Source of the DNA: Cladochytrium replicatum
Lineage: Eukaryota > Chytridiomycota > Chytridiomycetes > Cladochytriales > Cladochytriaceae
Assembly: GCA_025526935.1 (NCBI GenBank)
Contig: JAHLKD010000020.1
Location: 248,001-312,000, forward strand
DNA length: 64,000 nucleotides
Direction: 5' to 3'
Under the pieces are notes generated by a model. The model was not told the origin of the DNA. It did no database searches and saw nothing but the letters and a program-made list of their open reading frames with translations. Below are positions 42,432 to 52,370 of the stretch, one piece after another. Each line of letters opens with the position of its first letter. Position 1 is the first letter of the stretch. The translations under genes were made by a program, and so were the position numbers.

Positions 42432-43651
42432 ATGCGTGTACGCAAAGAGGAATAGCTGAAAAACGAGATATGCTGTGGTTACGCCTTACTGGATGCTTCC
42501 TCCAGGACAAAACATGTTTTAAAGTTTGGAGTTTATGTAGTTTGTTTCTGACTTATCGAAAAATTACTGAAATAAAGGATTAATCAAAAATTACTGAAAT
42601 AAAGGATTAATCAAACTTTGTCTTTGTTTACTTGTGACTGTCGAGTTAAATTGAACATGTATGTATGTTCGTTTTGCTTTGGCATCACGGGTTGCCTCCA
42701 GAGGAAAAGGATTCTTCCGCACGCCATTGCCTTTGCCATTGCTGTCTTCCTCCTCTTCATCATCCTCATCCCACTCATCAAGGTAGACATCGCTGTGGAC
42801 CATGTTGTAATAGCACATGCTCTTGCCCACATGCAAGCATGTTGATGTGATTCATCATCTTTTATCATGATCAGGATACCTTTCAGGCTCTGGAAGCGCC
42901 CTTTGTGAGGGCTAAATGTGTGCTCCACCACAACCCTTGCAGCCGAGACTGATGTATTGAACCTTCTCTTGTTGTTTGAAATACGTTTCTTCTGTGGCTT
43001 TCGATAGAGAGGAATGACGTACATCTGCAGACCGTATCTACTGTCAGCAAGCATATATTCTTCATGATCAAAGTACTCTGCAGCATTGCAACCAAGATCA
43101 CTGACACCTAAAGCTCGATTGTCAAGCGAAGATCCTGGTTGGCGCACAGAGAAGAAGCGTATGTAGCCCTCATGATCACACACACTGACTGCATTGTCGA
43201 ACCAGCCGCTTGTGAAGGTTTTTTGTGCCATCAATGAATCCAAAACAATTCGGAAATCTGTGCTCGCGAATGGCAGTTTGATCCATTCCGTTCATCAGAA
43301 CCCTTATTGGGCCAGGAAACAAACTCCCTCTCCAAGGAAAGAAGCGCTGCAATTCGAGTGTCCCCTCCCCAAGCCCAGCGAGGTCCGCTATGTCCATGAA
43401 TCAAGCAGCATTCCATGACGGGCAAATTGATATAAGGGTACCGCTAACTGAATCTCAACTGGCCGCTGAGATACGTAAGACTTGTTTTGAAACACATGGT
43501 GGTCTTCAATCCGACTCAATATGTAGTGAAACTTGCGCTTTGAAACACAAAACTTCTGTACAAATCGAATCCCAGATGCACCCTGTTGACCTTGCAAACC
43601 ACTTCTCAACTGATTCTCCGCGCTCGACTTTGTGTCTACGGCCTTCTTCAT
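41560..43651. mobile_element. PIF/Harbinger-type DNA transposon remnant
   Basis: Two convergent coding parts are visible: an accessory ORF on the plus strand (about 41560-42431) and the transposase on the minus strand (about 42611-43651). This two-gene layout (transposase plus Myb/SANT-like DNA-binding protein) is characteristic of the superfamily. I could not locate terminal inverted repeats or target duplications with confidence. The left side abuts the SDH1 fragment and the right side abuts a copia remnant. Confidence 0.75.
42611..43651 (-). pseudogene. PIF/Harbinger transposase (DDE_Tnp_4), frameshifted
   Basis: The N-terminal part (43651-43390) has 'VSQRPVEIQLAVPLYQFARH'. After a frame change, 43397-43176 reads 'IADLAGLGEGTLELQ' and 'FPNCFGFIDGT', which contains the first catalytic Asp. 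A further frame change leads into 43243-42611 with 'MLADSRYGLQMYVIPLYRK' (second Asp) and 'RVVVEHTFSPHKGRFQSLKG' (catalytic Glu). The DDE triad and the R-x-x-x-E signature are thus preserved, but at least two frameshifts separate the parts. The enzyme would excise and reinsert the element when intact. Confidence 0.75.
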
Positions 43652-43766
43652 GACATGGGATAGACGTCTATCTCCTTCAGAACAACTTGCTCGTCATGGA
43701 TGTCTCCGATTTGTTGTTCGTACTCAGAGTGATCAGACTGAAGGAAGAGGTCTTCACAAACTGCCA

Positions 43767-46060
43767 CTACAAGAAGTTCTCAAGTGAAGTGATGGTCTTC
43801 TTGCAGTTGGAGTTTTGGTGAACGCAGGCATCGCAACCGAAAACGCCGAGGTGACTCAAGTCAGGCGGATGGCCAGCCCAAGCTTTGTGAGGGGTGATAC
43901 CAGACAAAAGAGAACAGATCGGGAGGCGATTATACAGGTAGCAGATGGTGGCGACTGCATCTTGCCAGAATTGGGCGAGCAGGTTTGCATGGACGAGCAT
44001 GGTCCAGACCATGGAGTACAAGGTGCGGAAGGAACATTCGGCAACACCATTGTGTTGCGGAGTGTAAGGCTCCACAAGCTCCATCACGATGCCCCAGGTG
44101 GCCATAGTGTTACGGACGGCTTGAGCTATAACTCGGTGCCGTTGTCGCAGCGAATGTGCTGGATAGTAAACACACGTTCCTTTTCGACTTGGAGTTTGAA
44201 GATGCGGAAATTTTGAGGAACGCCACCGCCATTTTTCTTGCCGAGAAGAGTGTCCACTTGTGGGATGAGTTGTCGTCTGTGATGCCCCAGGTGTAGATCT
44301 TGCTGTAGAGGCTAGGCATTGGAATTGAACCGGAAGGGTCAATGTGGAGAAGGCCGAGAGGAATTGCAGCACGTTGGCGAGTGCTGGGAAAAGGAAGTTG
44401 AGTCAAATTTGCCGCCAGACATGAGGTGCAGATAGGTGAGTTAGCCGGGAAGGTGATGTTGACCCCTGTAGTGACTTGTCCAAGTTGTTGTAGTTTCCGG
44501 TGATGAGGGTGCGCACATCGTGCGTGCCAGAGTCGAGTGGTATCTTTGTTTGCGGGAGCCAAGAGTGCGAGTTGTCCGCGGGTTCCATTGTTGTCGATTG
44601 CCCCGTATCTCCCACTCCAATCCAAAGGCCAGATGCGTGGCGCTGCGCGATGAAAGCTGTGGAATTGCTGGCATGGCCAACACAGACATTAGTCCGGAAC
44701 TCCACGCACTCACCAGCGTCGTAACTCGCCCAATGGAAAGGAGGTTATGGGAGAATTGGGGTAAGTAAAGCACATTGTGCAGTGTCAAGGTGGCTAACTC
44801 ATTTTCGACGGTAACTTGTTGGAGAACGGAGCCTGAAATTTGGCTTCAATGTTGTTGCCGATGAGGACAAGAGCAAGTTCAGAGAGTTGCTCGATATCGG
44901 CGAAAGCCGAGCATTTGTTGCGGATGTAGGCTGTGGCTCTGGAGTTGAGGTACCATCCTTTAGTGTCCTCAGCGGTGGTGGAGACGAGACCATAGTGCTG
45001 ATCCTGGGTGACATTGTCTTGGGCTTCTTTCTTTATGATGTGACCTGGATCAGGAGCTTGATAGTCATCGGGGTTGATGTTTATAGAGGGGAACGCGTGC
45101 GCGTTCGAGTGTCGCGTATGCCAGATGAAGTTGTTGATTTGGACCGGATCTGTTTGGCTCGTTGTGGCGGTGCTGGCAATGACCATTGAAACACTGAAAC
45201 ACGAGTCAAGAGTTGGAGGTATCGAAGGTCCAGAGTGACTTAGTAGTGTTGACACTTTCGGCAGTGTCCAGAAACGAGGTTGTTCTTTCCGCAATAATCG
45301 CACTGCTTGAATTCGCGAACCTGTTGAAAGTGCGAGTGAAAGTAGGTCCTTGGCGTGGCGGCCCTCGTTGCGCCATACGGCTGTTGACCACGGAATTGTT
45401 GTGGAGACAATAAACCAGTGAAGACAGGTGTGGTATTTGTGGGAAACAAAGGACGGCAGTGTCGTACATTTCGAGGATACAAAGTTGCTCCAAGAGGTTT
45501 TGGTACGTATGTTCTCCTTCGGGTCCAGGTGCCACTGTGAAAGCCGACGTGGTGTCGTCCGTGGCCGCCGAGGATTTGCATGATCAGCACTGATCGGAGA
45601 TTTTGTCTTTGGGTCTGTGGCGATGCTGTTGATTGTGGGGCTAAGTTCTCGAATACGACTAGCAAACATTGTGTGGGTCATGCTGGAGGTTTTGACTGTG
45701 CCCAAGAGCTCTTCTTCCAGAAGACGACAACAAGTGACGGGAGATTGGAGCTTGAAGCTTGGTCAATTTTTGGGATGTTTTCGTCAACGAGAGCCTCGAT
45801 GATGGACGATAGTGCAAGAGAGCGGTCTTGAGGTTCTTTGTTGTCGCAAGGTCGATTGTCGTATCCATTTTACTGTGCCAGAGTTTGCGACCTTTGAGGA
45901 AGGTGGTTATGCGGTATTCCGAGAAGGGGAAATTCTTTTTGTCAATCTTGGGAATTTTCGAGCTGCTGTCGTTGTCGCTGCTGGACCCTGGACTGAGGAG
46001 TTTGGTGCTGAACCGGAGGCTGGGTTGGATCCAGATGCTTGTTCCAATGATGAACAATTT
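43767..46060 (-). mobile_element. Truncated, decayed Ty1/copia retrotransposon (gag to integrase)
   Basis: On the minus strand, in order: a gag-like segment (46057-45660, with 'KNFPFSEYRITTFLKGRKLW'), a zinc-knuckle-like motif at about 45310-45240 ('CDYCGK...GHC..C'), a protease segment at about 44960-44900 ('WYLNSRATAYI'), the GAG-pre-integrase domain at about 44540-44420 ('LWHARCAHPHHRKLQQLG'), and an integrase core in two frames (44380-44220 and 44140-43900; 'EPYTPQHNGVAE'). Reverse transcriptase and RNase H are absent; the element stops at 43767, next to the Harbinger remnant. Several frameshifts are present. No LTR was identified. Confidence 0.8.
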
Positions 46061-46914
46061 GAAATGACGGGAGATTTTTGCTGCTGAGGTTGGACTTGGG
46101 TAGGTTGCTGATGTTCAATTAATGAGGTGCTGATTGAGTTTTCCTCGGCAGATGCAGTTGTTGGTGGCGATGGTGGTGCGAGAGCTTGTGAGACTAAAGC
46201 TGAACTGAAGCTGAATGCTGAGCTGAGAATGGATGAACCAAGGCTGAGGGTTGAGTTGAGATATGATGAGTAGGTGGTTGTTGTTCTTTGCTCTTCAGAT
46301 GAATCTGAATCGCTTTCTGACTCCGAGGGAAGTGGTTGCGAGGCAGAAAGATTTGGAGTGGTTGGAGTTGACGACCACCTTGTTGTTATTCAGAGCGTGA
46401 GATGTCAAGGGAATGGCGTAGGTCTGAAGATGAAGAGCGGGTGGGAGGTCTGGACATACAGTGGAAGAGAAGAACTGACAAATGCGCTGATAGAAAACTG
46501 TGCGCAGAAGCAAAAAAAGAGAGATGAAAAATATCATCGTGAAAAGATAAAGCAACTCTGAAACACGGATGTTAAAATGGTATTACATAAGAAGTAAAAT
46601 TCCAAACTTGCATAGCCACTGAAGTGTGTAAAATTCAAACAAAACAACAGTCTCTTCCTGCTCGAATGCACCCCACCGTACGGAGACTGTGGACACCAGA
46701 GTGTACACCGTTACAAAGTCGATGGACTACACCTTGATCAAATGGAAAGTTGGACACCAACGAGTGACATGAAATAATGTAGCATCGCCTGTAATGACCA
46801 TCTGTGTTAACATTAACACGTTCATTATTTAATACTACTATTGGCGTGGCTTGACATCTATCTATTGATTCCACGCACCACCCCAAATACAAATACAAAA
46901 ATACTTTAACAGAA
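46061..46914. other. Gene-free region beside the copia remnant
   Basis: The stretch 46130-46270 is simple-sequence-like ('gctgaactgaagctgaatgctg'), and 46274-46561 is open on the plus strand without recognisable content. The remainder is the probable promoter region of the TrpD gene. Confidence 0.4.
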
Positions 46915-48121
46915 ATGGATTCGCTGCGATTGCTGCTGGCAAACCCACGCGATTTCACCGAATACCATGCAACTCGAGCTGCAAAAGCAATCATGCAAGG
47001 AGAAGCTACCCACGCACAGGTCGGCGGTTTTCTGGTTGCATTGAAGTTGACAGGAAAGGAGTCCGACCCGTCGATCGTCGCCGCTTTCGCATCAGTCATG
47101 CGGGACAATAGCCTGCCCGTATCTGTTCCACCACATTTCGAAAACAGCGTAATCGACATAGTGGGAACGGGTGGTGACGGGCAGAATACATTCAACGCTT
47201 CAACGGCTGCGGGACTCGTTGGCGCTGGCGCTGGCTGCATCGTTGCAAAGGTAGCTGGCCTTACCAATCACAATGTTTTGTGTCTGAACTTTGCATCAGC
47301 ATGGAAACAGAGCGTCATCATCTAGTTGTGGATCCGCAGACGTTTTGGAAGCTCTGGGATGTCATCTAACCAACCTTACGCCCGATAGCGTCCCCCGCGC
47401 GCTCGATTCGTCCGGGTTCGCCTTTTTGTTCTCTCAGGTCTTCCATCCCGCGATGAAAAACGTCTCGGTTCCACGAAAAGAGCTCGGTGTTCGCACAATC
47501 TTCAACCTGTGAGTTTGGCAAAGTGAACCGGGGACTCGAGAGAACGTGCTGAATGTATTTTTGACTTCCAGATTAGGACCCTTGACGAATCCTGCTCGAC
47601 CAAAGAAGATTGTGCTCGGCGTCTACGCAAAGGAACTCGGGCTGCTCTTTGCACAAACGCTCAAACTCACGGGGGTACAGCGCGCATGGGTCGTGCACGG
47701 GGAAATCGGTCTCGACGAGGTGAATAGATTCGAAAAAAACTAACGCTATAAAGCATTGTTAACAATTTTGTATTTCAAGGTCAGCCCTGAAGGATACACG
47801 CAAGTCTGGGAGCTCCAACCCGACGGCTCGATCACCGAGCTCCGTCTGCACCCCTCCGATTTCGGCCTCTCCGAACACCCACTCTCGACAGTCGTCGGCG
47901 GCGACGCTGCGATGAACTCCAAAACGATGACGAGTCTACTGAACGGGGAGCTTCCAGACGGCCACCCTATTCTAGACTTTGTCCTGCTGAACGCAGCTGT
48001 GCTTGTGTATGTTGCGGGGAAAGCGGGTTCGATTAAAGATGCGGTTGGGGTTGCGAGGGAAAGCATCCGGAGCGGGAAAGCACGGAGTGCACTTGAGGGT
48101 TTTAGAGTGTGCACAGAGTAG
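46915..48121 (+). CDS. Anthranilate phosphoribosyltransferase
   Basis: This enzyme catalyses the second committed step of tryptophan synthesis: anthranilate plus PRPP gives N-(5-phosphoribosyl)anthranilate (yeast Trp4, bacterial TrpD). The model is 46915-47250, 47300-47508, 47572-47719 and 47780-48121, giving 344 residues, the normal family length. The PRPP-binding loop 'GTGGDG' is at residues 84-89, followed by 'TFNAST' (92-97). The anthranilate-site segment '[20 protein letters not shown]' begins immediately after intron 1, and '[16 protein letters not shown]' spans intron 2. All catalytic landmarks are present and in frame. The location is cytosolic. It stands alone, with no other tryptophan gene nearby, as is usual in fungi. 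Confidence 0.95.
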
Positions 48122-48907
48122 AGGTGGGGAGATGTGATTGGGCACCGAAATGAAGCGGTCAGATGCTTTTGAGGAAGTTGGAACAAAAGCTTCTCGTCAA
48201 AATACATACATTCTTTTCTTAGGCTGTAAAGCCTGCTCGATTGATGAATATTCCAGAACTGCGAGGACTTATCGGCAACATTAGTTGTCTCGAAAGATCA
48301 TTCTGCACAACTTTTATATGCCTCTATTTGTAACCAGAGGAATCTTTTTGTCCTAGATCGGTTGGAAACCCCTTTTAAACTGATTGGGACAAAGTCTCTG
48401 GTATCCTTTGTCGGAGCATTCCCCCACTTTTTTTTGCCCAACTTAAAGCTGATACTACTGAATGAACCACCCAGACAAAGATCGACGGAGCCTCACCGGC
48501 TCGAAAATGTTACTGAATGAACCACCCGGACAAAGATCGAAGGAGCCTCACTGGCCCGTAAGTAACATTTCCGCAATACATTTTTATAATCGTTGCGGAT
48601 AGCCCCTTGATGAAAGGATGGCACAGCATTAATTTTCGGCTAATACTTTCATATTACGTTAAGAGTTTTGACTTACTAGTTCCTAGCTCCCCACTCACTA
48701 TATAACCCACTGAATGTTCTATGATCATGAGCCGACACGGCAGCCCCCAAACCATCTATAATAACAGAAATAGAATTGTGCGGCTAATTTTGTTTCGTGG
48801 CTTCTAATCAAAATTTTGAATGGCACACAGCCTCGCATTGTTGTGATAGCATTAAAATAGAGACTCCTTCCCTCCGAAGACGCTTACTTTAGCTTTTGTC
48901 TTTGTCA
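48122..48907. other. Intergenic with a 55-base tandem repeat
   Basis: Bases 48456-48510 and 48511-48560 are two imperfect tandem copies of a unit starting 'tactgaatgaaccaccc', with a period of 55 bases. No coding content or RNA structure is recognised in the rest, which includes the upstream region of the second deacetylase gene. Confidence 0.6.
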
Positions 48908-50107
48908 ATGCGTTCAGCAGTCACTTTCGCCGTTGCAGCGCTCGCTGCGCTTGCCACCTCCGCGGCCGCTCAAAGCGACGGTGTTGACTTCTTCGGATGC
49001 GGAGGCACGAACACGTTGGCCATGACGTTTGACGATGGACCGGATGTACGGACCGTCTGCATAATCCGAAATATTCAAAGTCCTTACTGTGCTCTCTTGA
49101 TAGCCCAACATCACTCCCGGCCTGCTCGATACTCTGAAATCCCTTGGAATCAAAACCACTTTCTTCATTTTGGTAGGTCGAGCAATGTTTATGGTACCTC
49201 TGTCTGAATATCTCGGCTTTGCTCCGGTTAGGGTGCAAGCGCGGTCAACAACAGGGCGCTTGTCAAGCGTGCATACGATGAAGGTCACCAGATTGCCCAT
49301 CATACATACGACCACTTGTCGCTTCCTTCGCTGACGGACGCGCAGGTGAAGGATCAGATTCAGAGGAACGAGGATTTGATAAACAGCATCATTGGTCACC
49401 GCACTGCCATCGTACGTCCCCCGTTCGGTGACTCAGACGCCAGGGTTTACGGCATTGTCAAGGGGATGGGCTACTCCATTGTCAAATGGAACCTGGATTC
49501 CAACGACGTAAGATTTATTTTATAACTGGTTGTCACCTTATCATGCCCACGCTCTCCTATCAGTGGCAGGGCGTTGATCCCTTCAAGATTTTCGACACCG
49601 ACCTTAAGCCCGGTAAAGGCTACATGGCTCTCCAACACGACATAAACTTTCAAGAGTATGCCTTTTGTATTGATCTAGTTAATTGCGCTAATCGCGTGCG
49701 TTCATAGAACTCCCGCCAAAATTCGCCAGATTTACAATTTGGTAAAGCAGCGCGGCTTCCGTTTCGTTTCTATTTCCGAGTGCATTGGCAAGCAGCCCTA
49801 CAAGGACGGCTGGGGAAACGTTGTCAACAAGAACTTTGACGGCCCTACGGGGGGTGACCAGAGCCCGGCCACGTCCCAGTCGGTTGCTGTTACGTCTGCA
49901 ACTACCACAACCTCTGTTGCCCCCACATCTGCTACAACTACTACAACCGTCTCTGCTTTTGCTCAGATACAGACCACTGCGTATACAGTCATATCTGTTA
50001 CTCCGACCGCAACCGCCACCGCTGCCGCCGCGCCCGGTGCCGTTGCATGGCCTGTCGTTTCCGTGTTTTCATTCTTCGCTGCTATTTTTGGTGTGCTAGC
50101 TCTCTAA
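48908..50107 (+). CDS. Polysaccharide (chitin) deacetylase-like protein 2, GPI-type
   Basis: The model is 48908-49045, 49104-49172, 49232-49507, 49564-49655 and 49708-50107, giving 324 residues. A signal peptide (about 1-21) is followed by the NodB domain with 'TFDDGP' (about 40-45), 'HTYDH' and 'RPPFGDSD'. The domain ends at 'ISECIGKQPYKDGWGN', as in the paralogue at 34358-35988, and exons 2, 3 and 4 have identical lengths (69, 276 and 92 bases). A Thr/Ser-rich stalk of about 50 residues and a purely hydrophobic C-terminus ('VVSVFSFFAAIFGVLAL') without following charges indicate GPI anchoring, in contrast to the transmembrane paralogue. It is expected at the plasma membrane or wall, converting chitin to chitosan. 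Confidence 0.92.
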
Positions 50108-50152
50108 AATCGCTTTGCTATTTTTGGTGTGCTAGCTCTCTAAAATCGCTTT
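50081..50152. repeat. 36-base tandem duplication across a stop codon
   Basis: The unit starting 'gctatttttggtgtgctagc' occurs twice in perfect tandem (50081-50116 and 50117-50152). The first copy encodes the last residues and stop of deacetylase 2, and the second lies in the 3' untranslated region. It is a recent duplication by slippage or unequal exchange. Confidence 0.95.
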
Positions 50153-50432
50153 GCTTGGCAGCAGTCACATACTCCACTTTCCGTTGTACTCACATTTGAT
50201 TATTTTGTGCTGGTGATGAGTAGTGTGTCTTTCTTGACAGCTTCACATCTTACACTTTTCTGTATCGCCCGCATTTTGCAACCCCATAGAGGGCGTGCCT
50301 GGAATACATTCCGAAAGTCTAAACATAAAATTTAGAAAATTAGACAAACGTACTCAGTTCGATCCATTCCCTGCGCCATTTCCGCCAGCCACTCCAAAAA
50401 ACCTTTCTTTCCAACAAAAGCTCTTTCTCGAC
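50153..50432. other. Intergenic
   Basis: This is the spacer between deacetylase 2 and Snu13. No feature is recognised apart from presumed promoter DNA. Confidence 0.4.
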
Positions 50433-50874
50433 ATGGTGATAAAACGAAAATAACTCGATGGATTGACTGTCTGAGCTCATTTTTCTTTGTTTCAAGTCTG
50501 CACCTAACCCGAAAGCCTTCCCTCTCGCCCCTCCCGAGCTCGCCGAGAAGATTCTTGACCTGGTCCAGCAGGCCAGCCACTACAAGCAGCTCCGAAAGGG
50601 TGCCAACGAGGCCACCAAAACCCTCAACCGCGGCATCTCCGAGTTCATTGTCATGACCGCCGACACCGAGCCTCTCGAAATCCTGCTCCACCTCCCCTTG
50701 CTCTGCGAAGACAAGAACGTTCCGTACGTCTTTGTGCCGAGCAAGATCGCCCTCGGTCGTGCGTGCGGTGTCACGAGGCCCGTTATTGCCGCGAGTGTCA
50801 CCACGAACGACGCTGGAGAGTTGAAGAGCCAGATTTCGGTGATTAAGGGCGAGATTGAGAAGCTCATGATCTGA
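50433..50874 (+). CDS. SNU13: Snu13 / 15.5K RNA-binding protein (L7Ae family)
   Basis: Snu13 binds kink-turns in U4 snRNA and box C/D snoRNAs and nucleates assembly of the spliceosomal tri-snRNP and of rRNA-modifying snoRNPs in the nucleus and nucleolus. The coding part of exon 1 is only the ATG at 50433-50435. A 61-base intron follows, and exon 2 runs 50497-50874, giving 126 residues, exactly the length of yeast Snu13. The sequence '[20 protein letters not shown]', '[20 protein letters not shown]' and '[16 protein letters not shown]' is the family signature including the kink-turn-binding segment. The ATG-only first coding exon is supported because family members begin MSAPNPKAF and exon 2 begins with TCT (Ser). 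Confidence 0.95.
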
Positions 50875-52370
50875 GCAGATCAAGTATTGTGAATGAGTGG
50901 AAGAAAAGACGGAGAATTGTGGTCGAAAGGGCGCTAACTTCAAGAACCTCTGTTTGATTTCCACTTTTTTCCATCAACCTCCCTGTTTTGTCGTCTATCC
51001 ACTTCAGTATCCTTTCCCTGTCCCAAAATGGCACGATTGTTTGAGTGAGCGAAATGACTTTACGTTGAACCACAGATGGGGCAAATCCACCCCTTTGTCT
51101 TTTGTTTTTGTTTTAAGGAAGGTGGTTTATGCTCTGGTTAATTGTAAACGACGCACCATTTTGGGATGGAGACTGGGTCAAGAATGTTTTGTGATTGTAT
51201 CGGATGTTGAATACACTTGATCGATCCACTGAATGACGTTTGGAATGAGCGAACACTCGATGTGCGAACGTTGGTTCAGGTTGACACGATAAATGACACG
51301 AATGCAGTCAACTCCATGTTGATTTTGAAAGAACAATACGTGGTTACGAATGGGCACAGCGGGATTTTTGTTATCTCGAGTTGGAAGATCCGCCGGAAAG
51401 CCATTCAACCGCTCCTGACCCGCTGCAGTGAGGGAATTTAACGGCGTTCTTGAAATTGAATTGAGCGCTGAAGGACAAAAGCGGATAGAGTCCCTGTAGG
51501 TGTTTGTGTCACAAAAATGCCCATCGTTTTCATCTCCGAATTCATTTTGCTTGGTAGTTCGATCTCAAATGACATTACCTTCCAGTCTATTTTCGACCAT
51601 CCTTCTTTGGCTTTTCCCGTGAATAGAACGACCCGCTTCTACTCTGCATCTCAAATCTGAAAGATACAAGCCAAGCGGGAAGTCCTCGATCCTTAGAATC
51701 TTCCTCTCCCGATGGGAGCCCCTCCATCGACGCAATGCGAGGATCGAAACAAGATACCGCATGCTTGAAAGCTCGCATGACGAGAACTGACCCTCTGGAT
51801 GCCAAACTGGCAATCATATTATTCTCGGTAGATTAGTATCGGATGAACCCGAGTGGCTTACGACGACAGGCTGTTTATGATCGTCAATGACTTGGTCGTT
51901 GCTACCTGACGTAGCAACGACCATGTTGCAGTTGGTAAGTTTTCTCAATTTTAGATACCACATCGTTGATCTACGTGTTCTGCTTTTTGAGGGACAATGT
52001 TTCCTGCAGACCGAATTGCCCGATATTCAGGACGAGTCGAAGCTCCATTACACAAATTGCGTTATTATTAAGGTACAATTGCATTGAATGCCATTTTCTC
52101 AACATTCTGAAAGTTTCCTTATCGGTCTTAGGTGTTAGATCTAGCCCCGATACGTGCACGACCACTTTCAAAATTTTGTTCTTCAACGCCTGAGAAATTT
52201 TGAGAAATACATGAGGATGAGGTATTGAAAATCCCAATCATACACAAAAGTGGGGTAGGGTGGGTGTAATTGACGAGATGAAGAATGATGCTATGAATCT
52301 GTTAAAATGATGTTGAGGGAATATGAAAAGGCTGAAAAAGGGGCCCGGGTTTCTTCAAAATCGGAAACGC
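50875..52370. other. Gene-free region
   Basis: Short open frames occur on both strands (for example minus 51817-51587) without recognisable motifs or splice-supported continuation. A gene fragment cannot be excluded. Confidence 0.35.

Noticed and set aside
51587-51817. Minus-strand 76-residue open frame as a possible gene
   Set aside because: There is no motif, no splice-supported continuation and no codon bias distinct from the surrounding DNA.
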